Shown piece by piece: positions 30,974 to 40,445 of a stretch of DNA of 64,000 nucleotides (position 1 is the stretch's first letter; the number at the start of each line of letters is the position of its first letter). This stretch comes from Streptomyces sp. 378 (GTDB lineage Bacteria > Actinomycetota > Actinomycetes > Streptomycetales > Streptomycetaceae), in NCBI RefSeq assembly GCF_030124145.1, contig NZ_JASKMS010000005.1, positions 186,001 to 250,000 on the forward strand, given 5' to 3'. The translations under genes and the position numbers were made by a program. Below the pieces are notes generated by a model, which saw only the letters and a program-made list of their open reading frames with translations, was not told the DNA's origin and ran no database searches.

Positions 30974-31190
30974 CGCTGGGTGCCTCCTGGTGCATGCGTC
31001 GCAGGGCGGCTGGTCCGCCCTTCGCCTAACGTGCGGCGGCCCGCGGGAGTGCCCGCGAGGCCTCGCACGAAGGTACGCGGGTCAGGCCTCCCGGTGTCAC
31101 TGCCGAGGCATAGACTTCGACGCTGTCCCCCAGACTGTCCGCAGCCTGTCGGGCCCCATTCGATCCATGTTTTCTCTGGAGGCCGCAGCC

Positions 31191-34100
31191 GTGTCAAAGC
31201 CGCCGTTCACGCACCTGCACGTCCACACCCAGTACTCGCTGCTGGACGGTGCCGCGCGGCTGAAGGACATGTTCAACGCGTGCAACGAGATGGGCATGAC
31301 GCACATCGCCATGTCCGACCACGGCAACCTCCACGGGGCGTACGACTTCTTCCACACCGCCCAGAAGTCCGGAGTGACCCCGATCATCGGGATCGAGGCC
31401 TATGTCGCGCCGGAGTCCCGCCGCAACAAGCGCAAGATCCAGTGGGGCCAGCCGCACCAGAAGCGGGACGACGTATCCGGTTCCGGCGGTTACACCCACA
31501 AGACGATGTGGGCGGTGAGCTCGACCGGCCTGCACAACCTCTTCCGGCTGTCCTCCGACGCCTACGCCGAGGGCTGGCTGCAGAAGTGGCCCCGGATGGA
31601 CAAGGAGACCATCGCCCAGTGGTCCGAGGGGATCGTCGCCTCCACCGGCTGCCCCTCGGGCGAGGTCCAGACGCGGCTGCGCCTCGGCCACTTCGACGAG
31701 GCCCTGAAGGCCGCCGCCGACTACCAGGACATCTTCGGCAAGGACCGCTACTTCCTGGAGCTGATGGACCACGGCATCGAGATCGAGCACCGGGTCCGCG
31801 ACGGTCTGCTGGAGATCGGCAAGAAGCTCGGCATTCCCCCGCTGGTCACCAACGACTCGCACTACACGTACGCGCACGAGGCGACCGCCCACGACGCGCT
31901 GCTGTGCATCCAGACCGGCAAGAACCTCTCCGACCCCGACCGCTTCCGGTTCGACGGCACCGGCTACTACCTGAAGTCCACCGACGAGATGTACGCCATC
32001 GACTCCTCGGACGCCTGGCAGGAGGGCTGCGCCAACACCCGCCTGATCGCCGAGATGGTCGACACCACGGGCATGTTCGAGAAGCGCGACCTGATGCCGA
32101 AGTTCGACATCCCGGAGGGGTACACGGAGGTCAGCTGGTTCCGCGAGGAGACCCTGCGCGGCATGCACCGCCGCTTCCCGGACGGCATCCCGGACGACCG
32201 CATGAAGCAGGTCGAGTACGAGATGGACACCATCATCTCGATGGGCTTCCCGGGCTACTTCCTCGTGGTCGCCGACTTCATCATGTGGGCCAAGAAGCAG
32301 GGCATCGCGGTCGGCCCCGGCCGAGGCTCGGCGGCCGGCTCGATCGTCGCCTACGCCCTGGGCATCACCGACCTCGACCCCATCCCGCACGGCCTGATCT
32401 TCGAGCGGTTCCTCAACCCCGAGCGCATCTCCATGCCCGATGTCGACATCGACTTCGACGAGCGCCGGCGCGTCGAGGTGATCCGGTACGTGACGGAGAA
32501 GTACGGCGCCGACAAGGTCGCCATGATCGGCACGTACGGCACCATCAAGGCCAAGAACGCGATCAAGGACTCCGCGCGCGTGCTGGGCTACCCGTACGCG
32601 ATGGGCGACCGCCTCACCAAGGCCATGCCCGCCGACGTCCTCGGCAAGGGCATCAACCTCGACGGCATCACCAACCCCGAGCACCCCCGCTACTCCGAGG
32701 CGGGCGAGATCCGGGCGATGTACGAGAACGAGCCGGACGTGAAGAAGGTCATCGACACCGCCAAGGGCGTCGAGGGCCTGGTCCGGCAGATGGGCGTGCA
32801 CGCCGCCGGCGTGATCATGTCCAGCGAGACCATCACCGACCACGTGCCCGTCTGGGTCCGGCACACGGACAAGGTCACCATCACCCAGTGGGACTACCCG
32901 AGCTGCGAGTCGCTCGGTCTGCTGAAGATGGACTTCCTGGGCCTGCGCAACCTCACGATCATGGACGACGCCGTCAAGATGGTGAAGTCCAACAAGGGGA
33001 TCGACATCGATCTCCTGAGCCTCCCGCTCGACGACCCCACGACCTTCGAACTGCTCCAGCGCGGCGACACCCTCGGCGTCTTCCAGTTCGACGGCGGCCC
33101 CATGCGCTCCCTGCTCCGGCTGATGAAGCCGGACAACTTCGAAGACATCTCCGCCGTGTCGGCCCTGTACCGCCCGGGCCCGATGGGAATGAACTCCCAC
33201 ACGAACTACGCACTGCGCAAGAACGGCCAGCAGGACATCACGCCGATCCACCCCGAGCTGGAGGAGCCGCTCAGGGAGGTCCTGGACGTCACCCACGGCC
33301 TGATCGTCTACCAGGAGCAGGTGCAGAAGGCCGCCCAGATCATCGCCGGCTACTCGCTCGGCGAGGCCGACATCCTCCGCCGCGTGATGGGCAAGAAGAA
33401 GCCCGAGGAACTGGCGAAGAACTTCGTCCTCTTCCAGGAGGGCGCCCGCAAGAAGGGCTTCAGCGACGAGGCCATCCAGGCCCTGTGGGACGTGCTGGTC
33501 CCCTTCGCCGGCTACGCGTTCAACAAGGCGCACTCCGCCGCCTACGGACTCGTCTCCTACTGGACCGCGTACCTGAAGGCGAACCACCCCGCCGAGTACA
33601 TGGCCGCGCTGCTCACGTCCGTGAAGGACGACAAGGACAAGTCGGCCGTCTACCTCAACGAGTGCCGCCGCATGGGCATCAAGGTGCTCCCGCCGGACGT
33701 CAACGAGTCGATGTCCAACTTCGCGGCCCAGGGCGACGACGTGATCCTCTTCGGCCTCTCCGCCGTCCGCAACGTCGGTACGAACGTGGTCGAGTCGATC
33801 ATCAGGTGCCGCAAGGCCAAGGGGAAGTACGTCTCCTTCCCGGACTACCTCGACAAGGTGGAGGCGGTGGTCTGCAACAAGCGCACCACCGAATCGCTGA
33901 TCAAGGCCGGTGCCTTCGACGCGATGGGCCACACCCGCAAGGGCCTCACCGCGCACTACGAGCCGATGATCGACAACGTGGTCGCGGTCAAGCGCAAGGA
34001 GGCCGAGGGGCAGTTCGACCTCTTCGGCGGCATGGGCGAGGCGGAGACCAGCGAGCCGGGCTTCGGGCTCGACGTGGAGTTCTCCACCGACGAGTGGGAC

Positions 34101-34730
34101 AAGACCTATCTGCTCGCCCAGGAGCGGGAGATGCTGGGTCTGTACGTCTCCGACCACCCGCTGTTCGGCCTGGAGCACATCCTGTCCGACAAGGCCGACG
34201 CCGGTATCTCCCAGCTGACCGGCGGTGAGCACTCCGACGGCGCGGTCGTCACCATCGGCGGCATCATCTCGGGCCTGCAGCGCAAGATGACCAAGCAGGG
34301 CAACGCCTGGGCCATCGCCACCGTCGAGGACCTCGCCGGCTCGATCGAGTGCATGTTCTTCCCCGCGACCTACCAGCTCGTCTCGACGCAACTCGTCGAG
34401 GACGCCGTGGTGTTCGTCAAGGGCCGCCTCGACAAGCGTGAGGACGTGCCGCGGCTCGTCGCGATGGAGCTGATGGTTCCCGACCTGTCCAACGCGGGCA
34501 CCAACGCGCCCGTGGTCCTCACCATCCCGGCCACCCGGGTCACCCCGCCGCTGGTCAGCCGCCTGGGCGAAGTCCTCAGTCACCACAAGGGCGACAGCGA
34601 GGTGCGGATCAAGCTCCAGGGGCCGACCAAGACGACCGTGCTGCGGCTGGACCGGCACCGGGTCAAGCCCGACCCGGCGCTCTTCGGCGACTTGAAGGTG
34701 CTGCTCGGGCCGTCCTGCCTGGCCGGTTGA
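31191..34730 (+). CDS. dnaE: DNA polymerase III alpha subunit
   Basis: Replicative polymerase subunit. GTG 31191 was chosen: TGGAGGCC lies just upstream, the protein then opens VSKPPFTHLHVHTQYSLLDG at the PHP domain, and 1179 residues is usual for actinobacterial DnaE1. Then come the polymerase palm with GPGRGSAAGSIVAYALGITD (about residue 376) and the catalytic aspartates in PDVDIDFDERRR (about 416), fingers with YRPGPMGMNSH, helix-hairpin-helix elements, and a C-terminal OB fold (VVTIGGIISGLQRKM). The PHP metal residues appear intact, so it may proofread. An ATG at 31167 is an alternative start. Confidence 0.96.
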   Translation: MSKPPFTHLHVHTQYSLLDGAARLKDMFNACNEMGMTHIAMSDHGNLHGAYDFFHTAQKSGVTPIIGIEAYVAPESRRNKRKIQWGQPHQKRDDVSGSGGYTHKTMWAVSSTGLHNLFRLSSDAYAEGWLQKWPRMDKETIAQWSEGIVASTGCPSGEVQTRLRLGHFDEALKAAADYQDIFGKDRYFLELMDHGIEIEHRVRDGLLEIGKKLGIPPLVTNDSHYTYAHEATAHDALLCIQTGKNLSDPDRFRFDGTGYYLKSTDEMYAIDSSDAWQEGCANTRLIAEMVDTTGMFEKRDLMPKFDIPEGYTEVSWFREETLRGMHRRFPDGIPDDRMKQVEYEMDTIISMGFPGYFLVVADFIMWAKKQGIAVGPGRGSAAGSIVAYALGITDLDPIPHGLIFERFLNPERISMPDVDIDFDERRRVEVIRYVTEKYGADKVAMIGTYGTIKAKNAIKDSARVLGYPYAMGDRLTKAMPADVLGKGINLDGITNPEHPRYSEAGEIRAMYENEPDVKKVIDTAKGVEGLVRQMGVHAAGVIMSSETITDHVPVWVRHTDKVTITQWDYPSCESLGLLKMDFLGLRNLTIMDDAVKMVKSNKGIDIDLLSLPLDDPTTFELLQRGDTLGVFQFDGGPMRSLLRLMKPDNFEDISAVSALYRPGPMGMNSHTNYALRKNGQQDITPIHPELEEPLREVLDVTHGLIVYQEQVQKAAQIIAGYSLGEADILRRVMGKKKPEELAKNFVLFQEGARKKGFSDEAIQALWDVLVPFAGYAFNKAHSAAYGLVSYWTAYLKANHPAEYMAALLTSVKDDKDKSAVYLNECRRMGIKVLPPDVNESMSNFAAQGDDVILFGLSAVRNVGTNVVESIIRCRKAKGKYVSFPDYLDKVEAVVCNKRTTESLIKAGAFDAMGHTRKGLTAHYEPMIDNVVAVKRKEAEGQFDLFGGMGEAETSEPGFGLDVEFSTDEWDKTYLLAQEREMLGLYVSDHPLFGLEHILSDKADAGISQLTGGEHSDGAVVTIGGIISGLQRKMTKQGNAWAIATVEDLAGSIECMFFPATYQLVSTQLVEDAVVFVKGRLDKREDVPRLVAMELMVPDLSNAGTNAPVVLTIPATRVTPPLVSRLGEVLSHHKGDSEVRIKLQGPTKTTVLRLDRHRVKPDPALFGDLKVLLGPSCLAG

Positions 34731-34751
34731 CGCGGGGCTCTCGATGCGCTT

Positions 34752-34783
34752 GAGGGGCGTACCCGGCATCGGGTACGCCCCTC
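34752..34783. terminator. terminator between dnaE and the convergent small gene
   Basis: GAGGGGCGTACCCG (34752-34765) and its exact complement (34770-34783) form a 14-bp stem with loop GCAT, 22 bases after the dnaE stop and 38 bases from the stop of the opposite small gene. It can serve both. Confidence 0.8.
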
Positions 34784-34821
34784 GTGCGGGTGCGTGAGCT
34801 CAACAGCCCGTCACGCGGATG

Positions 34822-34986
34822 TCAGTTGTGGCCGAAGCTGCGCTTTCGCTTGCCGGACGCCATCTCGCCGGGGGTCACCTCGACCTCGGGCTGGGGCTCC
34901 GTCTGCGAGGCGGGGCTGCGGTCGGCCCGCTGGCCACGCTCGGTCGGACGCTGCTGCTTACGGTCACGGTTCTTGTTCTTGGCCAT
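34822..34986 (-). CDS. 54-residue basic protein, conserved small Streptomyces type
   Basis: ATG 34986 follows a near-perfect ribosome site (CAGGAGG, 9 bases upstream). The 54-codon frame begins MAKNKNRDRKQQRPTERGQR and ends KRKRSFGHN, so both ends are strongly basic and the centre (QTEPQPEVEVTPGEM) is acidic. It has no membrane segment or signal peptide. I do not know its function; the composition suggests a nucleic-acid or ribosome-associated protein. The start, codon third-position GC and fitting terminator support a real gene despite its size. Confidence 0.75.
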   Translation of the reverse strand: MAKNKNRDRKQQRPTERGQRADRSPASQTEPQPEVEVTPGEMASGKRKRSFGHN

Positions 34987-35197
34987 GGTGATGCCTCCTG
35001 AGGGGGACTAGGGGCCAGGGCCGGGACCAGATTCACACAGCCCGACAACGATCGCATGTCGGACAATTACCGTGCGTGACAGGGCGGTCGGAGCGGAAAG
35101 TCCCGAAACGCCACGCCGAAGATCGAGTTCGGGCCGTTAACCTCCGCGCCGTCGGGCAGACTCGAAACAAGCCCGAAGCAAACCTCCTGGGAAGAGG
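34987..35197. promoter_or_regulatory. divergent promoter region
   Basis: The gap separates the small basic protein gene (- strand) from the NYN-domain gene (+ strand). It is slightly less GC-rich around 35035-35070 and contains the dyad-like GATCGCATGTCGGACAAT. I cannot place -10/-35 boxes with confidence. Confidence 0.4.
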
Positions 35198-36418
35198 GTG
35201 AGTCGCGTGGACCGCTGCATCGTCCTGGTGGACGCTGGGTATCTGCTGGGAGCCGCGGCGAGTCTCCTCGCCGGGGAGCCCTCACGGTCCCGCATCACCG
35301 TCGACCACACCGCCCTCATCCAGGGGCTGCGTGAGCGTGCCGAATCCGACACGCAGCAGCCGCTGCTGCGCATCTACTGGTTCGACGGCGCCCCCGACCG
35401 CGTTCCGCAACCCGAGCACCGCAGGCTGCGCGTGATGCCCCGGGTCACCGTCCGGCTCGGCGCGCTGACCCGCAGCGACGGCCGCTGGGCGCAGAAGGGC
35501 GTGGACGCCGCGATGCACGCCGAGCTCACCGAACTGGCCCGCAACCGCGCCTGCTCCGACGTCGTCCTCGTCACCGGCGACGGCGATCTGCTGCCCGGCA
35601 TGATGGCCGCCAAGGAGCACGGCGTCGCCGTCCACCTGTGGGCCGTCCAGGCCGCCGACGGCGACTACAACCAGTCCGAGGACCTGGTCGCCGAGGCCGA
35701 CGAGCGGCGCGTCCTGGACCGTACGTGGATCACCAGGGCCGTCCGCGCCAAGGACCACTCCGGGGTGTGCGCGCCCCAGCCCGCGCCCCGGCCGGAGATC
35801 GCCGCGATCCTCTCCGCGCCGCTGCCCGAGTCCGCCCTCGGCGCCGCGACCGAACGGCCCGCCCCGCAGCCCCGGCACCCGACGGCCGACCCCGGGCACA
35901 ACGGCACCGAGGAGCGGCTGCCCGCCGCCAAAGGCGTCCCCACGCCCAAGGACCTCGCCGCCCTGCGCGCCCCCGGCCCCCAGCCCGCCCAGCCCCCCGC
36001 CTCCGCCACCCTCCGGTGGTCCTCCGACAAAGGCTGGGTCGACCGGCCCACGGCCGAGCCCCCCGAGGCCGCCTCGATGCCGACACTCGCCCAGCTGACC
36101 ACGGCCGAGCAGCGGTGGGCCGACCGCGAGGAGGACATCACCACCGTCGGCGGCGACCCCTACGAGGTGGGGCAGGTCTTCGCCCGGCGCTGGGTGGAGC
36201 GCCTCGGCGACCAGGGCCACCTACCGAAACTGTCCGGGATGTACCCGCGCATCCCGCACCGCGTCGACGGGGAGCTGCTGCGCTACGCCGCCCGTTTCGG
36301 CCTGCTCGCCCACAAGGACGACCAGATCGACGAACGGGACCGGTACGCCATCCGGGCCGGGTTCTGGCGGGAGATCAGCGTGCGCACAGGCGTGGAGCAC
36401 CCGCCCGTCGACGCCTGA
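35198..36418 (+). CDS. NYN-domain (PIN-like) protein
   Basis: A 406-residue protein with an N-terminal NYN/LabA-type domain: DRCIVLVDAGYLLGAA (first Asp), RIYWFDGAPDRVP, QKGVDAAMHAELTELA and VVLVTGDGDLLPGM give the acidic cluster expected of a metal-dependent ribonuclease. A long Pro/Ala-rich linker (about 195-310) leads to a C-terminal domain (DPYEVGQVFARRWVERLGDQ, about 322-400) resembling OST-HTH/LOTUS-type or other RNA-binding modules; that assignment is tentative. RNA substrates are unknown. A second GTG nine bases in (35207) could be the start. Confidence 0.8.
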   Translation: MSRVDRCIVLVDAGYLLGAAASLLAGEPSRSRITVDHTALIQGLRERAESDTQQPLLRIYWFDGAPDRVPQPEHRRLRVMPRVTVRLGALTRSDGRWAQKGVDAAMHAELTELARNRACSDVVLVTGDGDLLPGMMAAKEHGVAVHLWAVQAADGDYNQSEDLVAEADERRVLDRTWITRAVRAKDHSGVCAPQPAPRPEIAAILSAPLPESALGAATERPAPQPRHPTADPGHNGTEERLPAAKGVPTPKDLAALRAPGPQPAQPPASATLRWSSDKGWVDRPTAEPPEAASMPTLAQLTTAEQRWADREEDITTVGGDPYEVGQVFARRWVERLGDQGHLPKLSGMYPRIPHRVDGELLRYAARFGLLAHKDDQIDERDRYAIRAGFWREISVRTGVEHPPVDA

Positions 36419-36496
36419 GATCATCGACGACGGATTTCCCGTCGCGGACCGCCCCGAGAGCGGACCGGGGTCGCCGACCCCGTAGTCTCGTCCTTT

Positions 36497-37516
36497 GTGA
36501 GTAAGCGCGCGGCACAGGCATTTCGGCACGACGGTGACGTCGTGTGCGCGGTCCGCGGGCTGACCAAGACCTATCCGGCGGTGCGGGCCCGGCGCGGCGC
36601 CCCCGCGACACCCGAGGTCCGGGCCACCGACGACGTGACGCTGGACATCCGCCGCGGCGAGATCTTCGGCCTGCTCGGTCCGAACGGCGCCGGCAAGTCC
36701 ACCCTCGTACGCCAGCTGACCGGGCTGATGCGGCCCGACCGCGGCGGCGTGGAGATCCTCGGCCACGACATCGTGCGCCACCCCGAACGGGCCGCGCGGA
36801 TCCTCGCCTACCTCGGGCAGGAGTCGACCGCCCTGGACGAGCTCACCGTCTCCCTCGCCGCCGAGACCACCGGGCGGCTGCGCGGGCTGGACCTACGGCA
36901 CGCGCGGGCCGAGCGGGACGCCGTCCTCGACGAGCTGGGCCTCACGGCGCTCGCCGGGCGGCCGCTGAAGAAGCTCTCCGGGGGCCAGCGGCGCCTGGCG
37001 TGCTTCGCCGCGGCCCTGGTGGGGGAGCGGCCGCTGCTCGTGCTGGACGAGCCGACCACCGGCATGGACCCGGTGGCGCGCCGGGCCGTGTGGTCCGCCG
37101 TCGACCGGCGGCGGGCCGAGCGCGGGACGACCGTGCTGCTCGTCACCCACAACGTCATCGAGGCCGAGACCGTGCTGGACCGGGTGGCCGTCCTCGACCG
37201 GGGGCGGGTCATCGCCTGCGACACCCCGGCCGGGCTCAAGGAGCAGGTCGCCGGTGAGGTGCGCGTCGACCTGGTGTGGCGGGACGCGGCTCCGCTGCAC
37301 GTGCCCGAGGTGGCCGCGCTGCGGGACCGTGTCGTGGAGTCGGGCCGCCGCTGGACGCTGCGGCTCGGGCCCGAGGAGGCCCGGGCGGTCGTCGCGACCG
37401 TCACCGGCGGGGCCGCTTTCGCCGCCCTGGACGACTTCACGCTGGCCACGCCGAGCCTGGAGGACGTGTACCTGGCCCTCGGCGGTGCCGCGCAGCAGGG
37501 GCTGGTGAAGGTGTGA
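36497..37516 (+). CDS. ABC transporter ATP-binding protein
   Basis: A 339-residue ABC ATPase of the drug/export (DRA) type. Walker A is LLGPNGAGKST (about 59), the signature LSGGQRRL (about 160), Walker B LLVLDEPTTGMDP (about 180) and the switch His is in LLVTHNV. A C-terminal domain of about 85 residues (LKEQVAGEVRVDLVW to LEDVYLALGG) is common in exporters with a separate permease. It starts at GTG 36497 and is followed by its permease. Substrate unknown. Confidence 0.9.
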   Translation: MSKRAAQAFRHDGDVVCAVRGLTKTYPAVRARRGAPATPEVRATDDVTLDIRRGEIFGLLGPNGAGKSTLVRQLTGLMRPDRGGVEILGHDIVRHPERAARILAYLGQESTALDELTVSLAAETTGRLRGLDLRHARAERDAVLDELGLTALAGRPLKKLSGGQRRLACFAAALVGERPLLVLDEPTTGMDPVARRAVWSAVDRRRAERGTTVLLVTHNVIEAETVLDRVAVLDRGRVIACDTPAGLKEQVAGEVRVDLVWRDAAPLHVPEVAALRDRVVESGRRWTLRLGPEEARAVVATVTGGAAFAALDDFTLATPSLEDVYLALGGAAQQGLVKV

Positions 37517-37619
37517 GCACCGGGGCGCGGGGCGCGCCGGTGGTGAGTGCACCGGCCGCCGTATCCGTATCGAACAGGCGACTGCCGCAGTGGACCCGAG
37601 CGAAGGGAAGCAGCACGAC

Positions 37620-38441
37620 GTGAGTGTCGTACCCGCCGAAGTCCTGCCGGGCAGTGCCCTGGCCGTGGACGAGCCCGCCGTGTGCGCGGCCGAGCTCGGA
37701 CCCCGGGCGCGGCTGTGGCCGTCGCTGGCGGCCGTGTACCGGGCACAGCTGTCCCGGGCGAGGGTGGCGCGGATCCCACTGCTGTTCGTGGCCACCTTCC
37801 AGTCGGTCGGGATCATGATCCTGATGCGCGGGGTCGTGGACGACGGGGTGGAGGCGCAGGCCGTCGTCGCCGGGTCGTCGGTCCTGGTGGTCGCCTTCGT
37901 CGCGCTGAACCTGCTCGCGCAGTACTTCGGGCAGCTGCGGGCCAGCGGCGGACTCGACCACTACGCGACGCTGCCGGTGCCGCCGGCGGCCGTGGTGCTG
38001 GGCGCGGCGGGCGCGTACGCCTCGTTCACGGTGCCCGGGACCGTCGTGACGGCGGTCTTCGGCTGTGTGCTGTTCGGGCTGCCGATGGCCCATCTGTGGA
38101 TCCTCCTGGCCGTGATCCCGCTCGCGGGCGCGGCGCTCGCCGGGCTCGGGGCGGCGCTGGGGCTGCTCGCGCCCCGGCCGGAGCTGGCCACGCTGCTCGG
38201 GCAGCTGGGCATGTCGGCGGCACTGCTGCTGGGCGTGCTGCCCGCGGACCGGATGCCGGAGGTCGTGCGCTTCACGCGGGACCTGCTGCCCTCGACGTAC
38301 GGCGTGGAGGCCTTCGCGCGGACGTTCGGGCCACACCCCGACTGGGCGTTCGTCCTCGGTGACCTCGCCGTGTGCGCGGCCGTCGGCGTCGTCTCGCTGG
38401 CCGTGGCCACGTGGGCCTACCGCCGGGCGGCCGTCCGGTGA
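37620..38441 (+). CDS. ABC transporter permease (ABC-2 type)
   Basis: A 273-residue membrane protein with about six hydrophobic segments after a 35-residue cytoplasmic start, matching ABC-2 exporter permeases. LARLRASGGLDHYATLPVP-like sequence (QLRASGGLDHYATLPVP) and FTRDLLPSTYGVEAFARTF are typical blocks of that group. GTG 37620 was chosen since GAAGGGAAG precedes it; GTG 37590 in frame would add ten residues. It pairs with the ATPase 100 bases upstream. Confidence 0.83.
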   Translation: MSVVPAEVLPGSALAVDEPAVCAAELGPRARLWPSLAAVYRAQLSRARVARIPLLFVATFQSVGIMILMRGVVDDGVEAQAVVAGSSVLVVAFVALNLLAQYFGQLRASGGLDHYATLPVPPAAVVLGAAGAYASFTVPGTVVTAVFGCVLFGLPMAHLWILLAVIPLAGAALAGLGAALGLLAPRPELATLLGQLGMSAALLLGVLPADRMPEVVRFTRDLLPSTYGVEAFARTFGPHPDWAFVLGDLAVCAAVGVVSLAVATWAYRRAAVR

Positions 38442-38497
38442 GCGCGCGGGGGTCGTCCGGTGACGCGGCACGCGAACAGGCCTGGCACGATGGCAGG

Positions 38498-39196
38498 GTG
38501 ACCGCACCATTGACTCCGCCACCGCCGCCGCATGAACACTCCGCACAGGGTTCGTGGCAGCCGCCGGCCGCCGGGCCGCAGGCTCCCGGGTCGCAGCACG
38601 CCGAGTACGCCGGGCACGGCTGGTACGGACAGGACGGCCCCGGGATGAAGACGGAACTGCGGGAGTCCGCCGTGATCGCGGTGGCCGTGGCGCTCGGCGG
38701 GGTGCTGCTCGGAGTGCTGTGGTGGTGGCTCGCGCCGCACGTGCCGCTGGTCGGTGACGTGGTGGAGAAGAACTGGGTCGTCTTCCTCAAGGACACCGAG
38801 GGCGAGCAGGCCATCGGCGTCGACGGCACGTTCACGCTGCTCGGGCTGGGCTTCGGCGTCGTGAGCGCGCTGGTCGTCTTTCTGCTGCGGCGGCGCGGGG
38901 GCGTGCCGCTCGTGGTGGGGCTCGCCCTCGGCGGGCTGCTCGGTTCGCTGCTCGCCTGGCGGGTCGGCGTGTGGCTCGGACCCGAGCAGGACGTGATCGC
39001 GCGGGCGCGGGAGGTGGGCCAGGGGGTGACGTTCTCCGCGCCGTTGAAGCTGGGCGCGAAGGGGGCGCTGCTGGCTTGGCCGCTGGCCGCGCTGGTGCTG
39101 CACCTCGGGCTCATGGGGCTGTTCGGGCCCCGGGACCCGGAGCCCGAGTTCCCGGCCGGGCCGTATCCGCAATCGCCCGCCTCTAGCGGCCGATAG
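38498..39196 (+). CDS. membrane protein of unknown function, Pro-rich start (DUF2567-like)
   Basis: A 232-residue protein starting at GTG 38498. A Pro/His/Gln-rich cytoplasmic stretch (about 50 residues) leads to four hydrophobic segments (about 52-75, 108-126, 133-152, 185-205) with a charged loop KNWVVFLKDTEGEQAIGVDG between the first two. Spacing resembles actinobacterial DUF2567 proteins, a tentative match from memory. Its 3' end overlaps that of the convergent YbaK-type gene by 14 bases. Confidence 0.7.
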   Translation: MTAPLTPPPPPHEHSAQGSWQPPAAGPQAPGSQHAEYAGHGWYGQDGPGMKTELRESAVIAVAVALGGVLLGVLWWWLAPHVPLVGDVVEKNWVVFLKDTEGEQAIGVDGTFTLLGLGFGVVSALVVFLLRRRGGVPLVVGLALGGLLGSLLAWRVGVWLGPEQDVIARAREVGQGVTFSAPLKLGAKGALLAWPLAALVLHLGLMGLFGPRDPEPEFPAGPYPQSPASSGR

Positions 39197-39683
39197 GCGC
39201 CAGGACCGCCTCCGTCAGCTCGCGCAGGTCCTGAGGGGCGAGTTCCACCTCCAGGCCCCTCCGGCCCGCCGACACGCAGATCGTCGCGTGCGCCGACGCC
39301 GAGGCGTCGAGGACCGTCGGCAGTTTCTTGCGCTGCCCCAGGGGGGAGATGCCGCCCCGGACGTAGCCGGTCGTGCGTTCCGCCAGGGTCGGGTCGGCCA
39401 TCGTGGCGCGTTTGCCGCCGACCGCCGCGGCGAGGGCCTTCAGATCCAGCTGGCCCGCCACCGGGACCACCGCGACCGTCAGCGTGCCGTCGACGTCCGC
39501 GACCAGGGTCTTGAAGACGCGGTCCGGGGAGACGCCCATCGCCTCGGCCGCCTCCTCGCCGTAGCTGGGGTGTGCCGGGTCGTGGTCGTAGGCGTGGACC
39601 GTGTAGGACGTGCCCGCCGCCGTGAGGGCCACCGTCGCGGGGGTGCCGCCCGCCTGTTGCTGCTTCTTCGACTTCTTCGCCAT
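39183..39683 (-). CDS. ybaK: Cys-tRNA(Pro)/aminoacyl-tRNA deacylase, YbaK/EbsC family
   Basis: A 166-residue single-domain YbaK-type protein that hydrolyses mischarged tRNAs in trans, classically Cys-tRNA(Pro). Family blocks are VFKTLVADVDGTLTVAVVPVAGQLDLKALAAAVGGKRA (in parts) with the catalytic lysine near VFKTL, then GYVRGGISPLGQRKKLPTV and ICVSAGRRGLEVELAP. ATG 39683 begins with a Lys/Gln-rich MAKKSKKQQQ tail. It ends eleven bases downstream of the LON-domain gene stop region, same strand, and may share its transcript. Confidence 0.88.
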   Translation of the reverse strand: MAKKSKKQQQAGGTPATVALTAAGTSYTVHAYDHDPAHPSYGEEAAEAMGVSPDRVFKTLVADVDGTLTVAVVPVAGQLDLKALAAAVGGKRATMADPTLAERTTGYVRGGISPLGQRKKLPTVLDASASAHATICVSAGRRGLEVELAPQDLRELTEAVLAPIGR

Positions 39684-39693
39684 GCCGGTCCGC

Positions 39694-40434
39694 TCAGTTG
39701 AGGCTCATCGGGCCGCGCGTCAGATCCGACGCCGGCAACGACGGCAGACTACGGATGATCGCCGTCTCCGAGCGAAGGAGTTTCAGCTCGTCGCGCAGGC
39801 GGGACGCCGTGTCGGGCGCTTGGAGCAGGCGCTGCTTGGTCGGGGTGTCCAGCGTCATCGCCGCCGCCACCAGGTACGACACCACGCCCGGCTCGTCGGG
39901 CAGGTCGGTGCCGGTCGCGAGCGAGCGTTCCCGCGCCCCGGCCAGCCGCTTCTGGTACTGGCGGAAGGACCGCAGCACCCCCTCGGCCAGCGGCGCGGCC
40001 TCGTCCCCGGGCTCCTCCTCCAGCGGCTCCAGCTCGGCCGTCAGGAAGGGCCCGGACGCCTCGACCGACAGCAGCTTCACCCGGGTGGTGCCGGTCGCCA
40101 GCACCTCGAAGGAGCCGTCGGTGCGCTCGCGGATCGTCGCCGCGTCCGCGATGCAGCCCACCTTGTGGAACGCCTTGGCCGGGTGCGTGCCGAAACCGGC
40201 CGCCGGTCCCCGCTCGGGCACGGCTGTCGGGTCGGGCATGCCGGGCGCGGTGGGGGCGACCTCGTGGCCGTCCCGGATCGCCACGACGGCGAACCGGCGC
40301 GGCTCGTCCTCCGGCGTCTTCAGCAGTTCGCGCATCATGGCGCGATACCGCTCCTCGAAGACGTTGAGAGGGAGCACGAGCCCCGGGAACAGCACCGAGT
40401 TCAGGGGGAAGAGGGGGAGCCGGACGGTGGTCAC
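39694..40434 (-). CDS. LON substrate-binding (PUA-like) domain protein
   Basis: A 246-residue protein with only the N-terminal LON domain: LPLFPLNSVLFPGLVLPLNVFEERY (given in part) and GCIADAATIRERTDGSFEVLATGTTRVKL-type sequence. It lacks the AAA+ and protease domains of Lon, so it is not a protease by itself. Function is unknown; such proteins may bind substrates or RNA. It is 10 bases upstream of the ybaK-type gene on the - strand and 11 bases after the next gene, suggesting an operon of three. Confidence 0.82.
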   Translation of the reverse strand: MTTVRLPLFPLNSVLFPGLVLPLNVFEERYRAMMRELLKTPEDEPRRFAVVAIRDGHEVAPTAPGMPDPTAVPERGPAAGFGTHPAKAFHKVGCIADAATIRERTDGSFEVLATGTTRVKLLSVEASGPFLTAELEPLEEEPGDEAAPLAEGVLRSFRQYQKRLAGARERSLATGTDLPDEPGVVSYLVAAAMTLDTPTKQRLLQAPDTASRLRDELKLLRSETAIIRSLPSLPASDLTRGPMSLN

Positions 40435-40445
40435 GACGCAAAAGC

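Noticed and set aside
30912-31190. Upstream extension of DnaE by 93 codons
   Set aside because: The extension overlaps the divergent DUF2252 promoter and coding start and has no homology; a good ribosome site sits at GTG 31191.
31194-34769. 1191-codon open frame on the - strand opposite dnaE
   Set aside because: Its composition (Val/Gly/Asp/His/Arg-rich) is that of an antisense shadow of a GC-rich gene, and it shows no domain.
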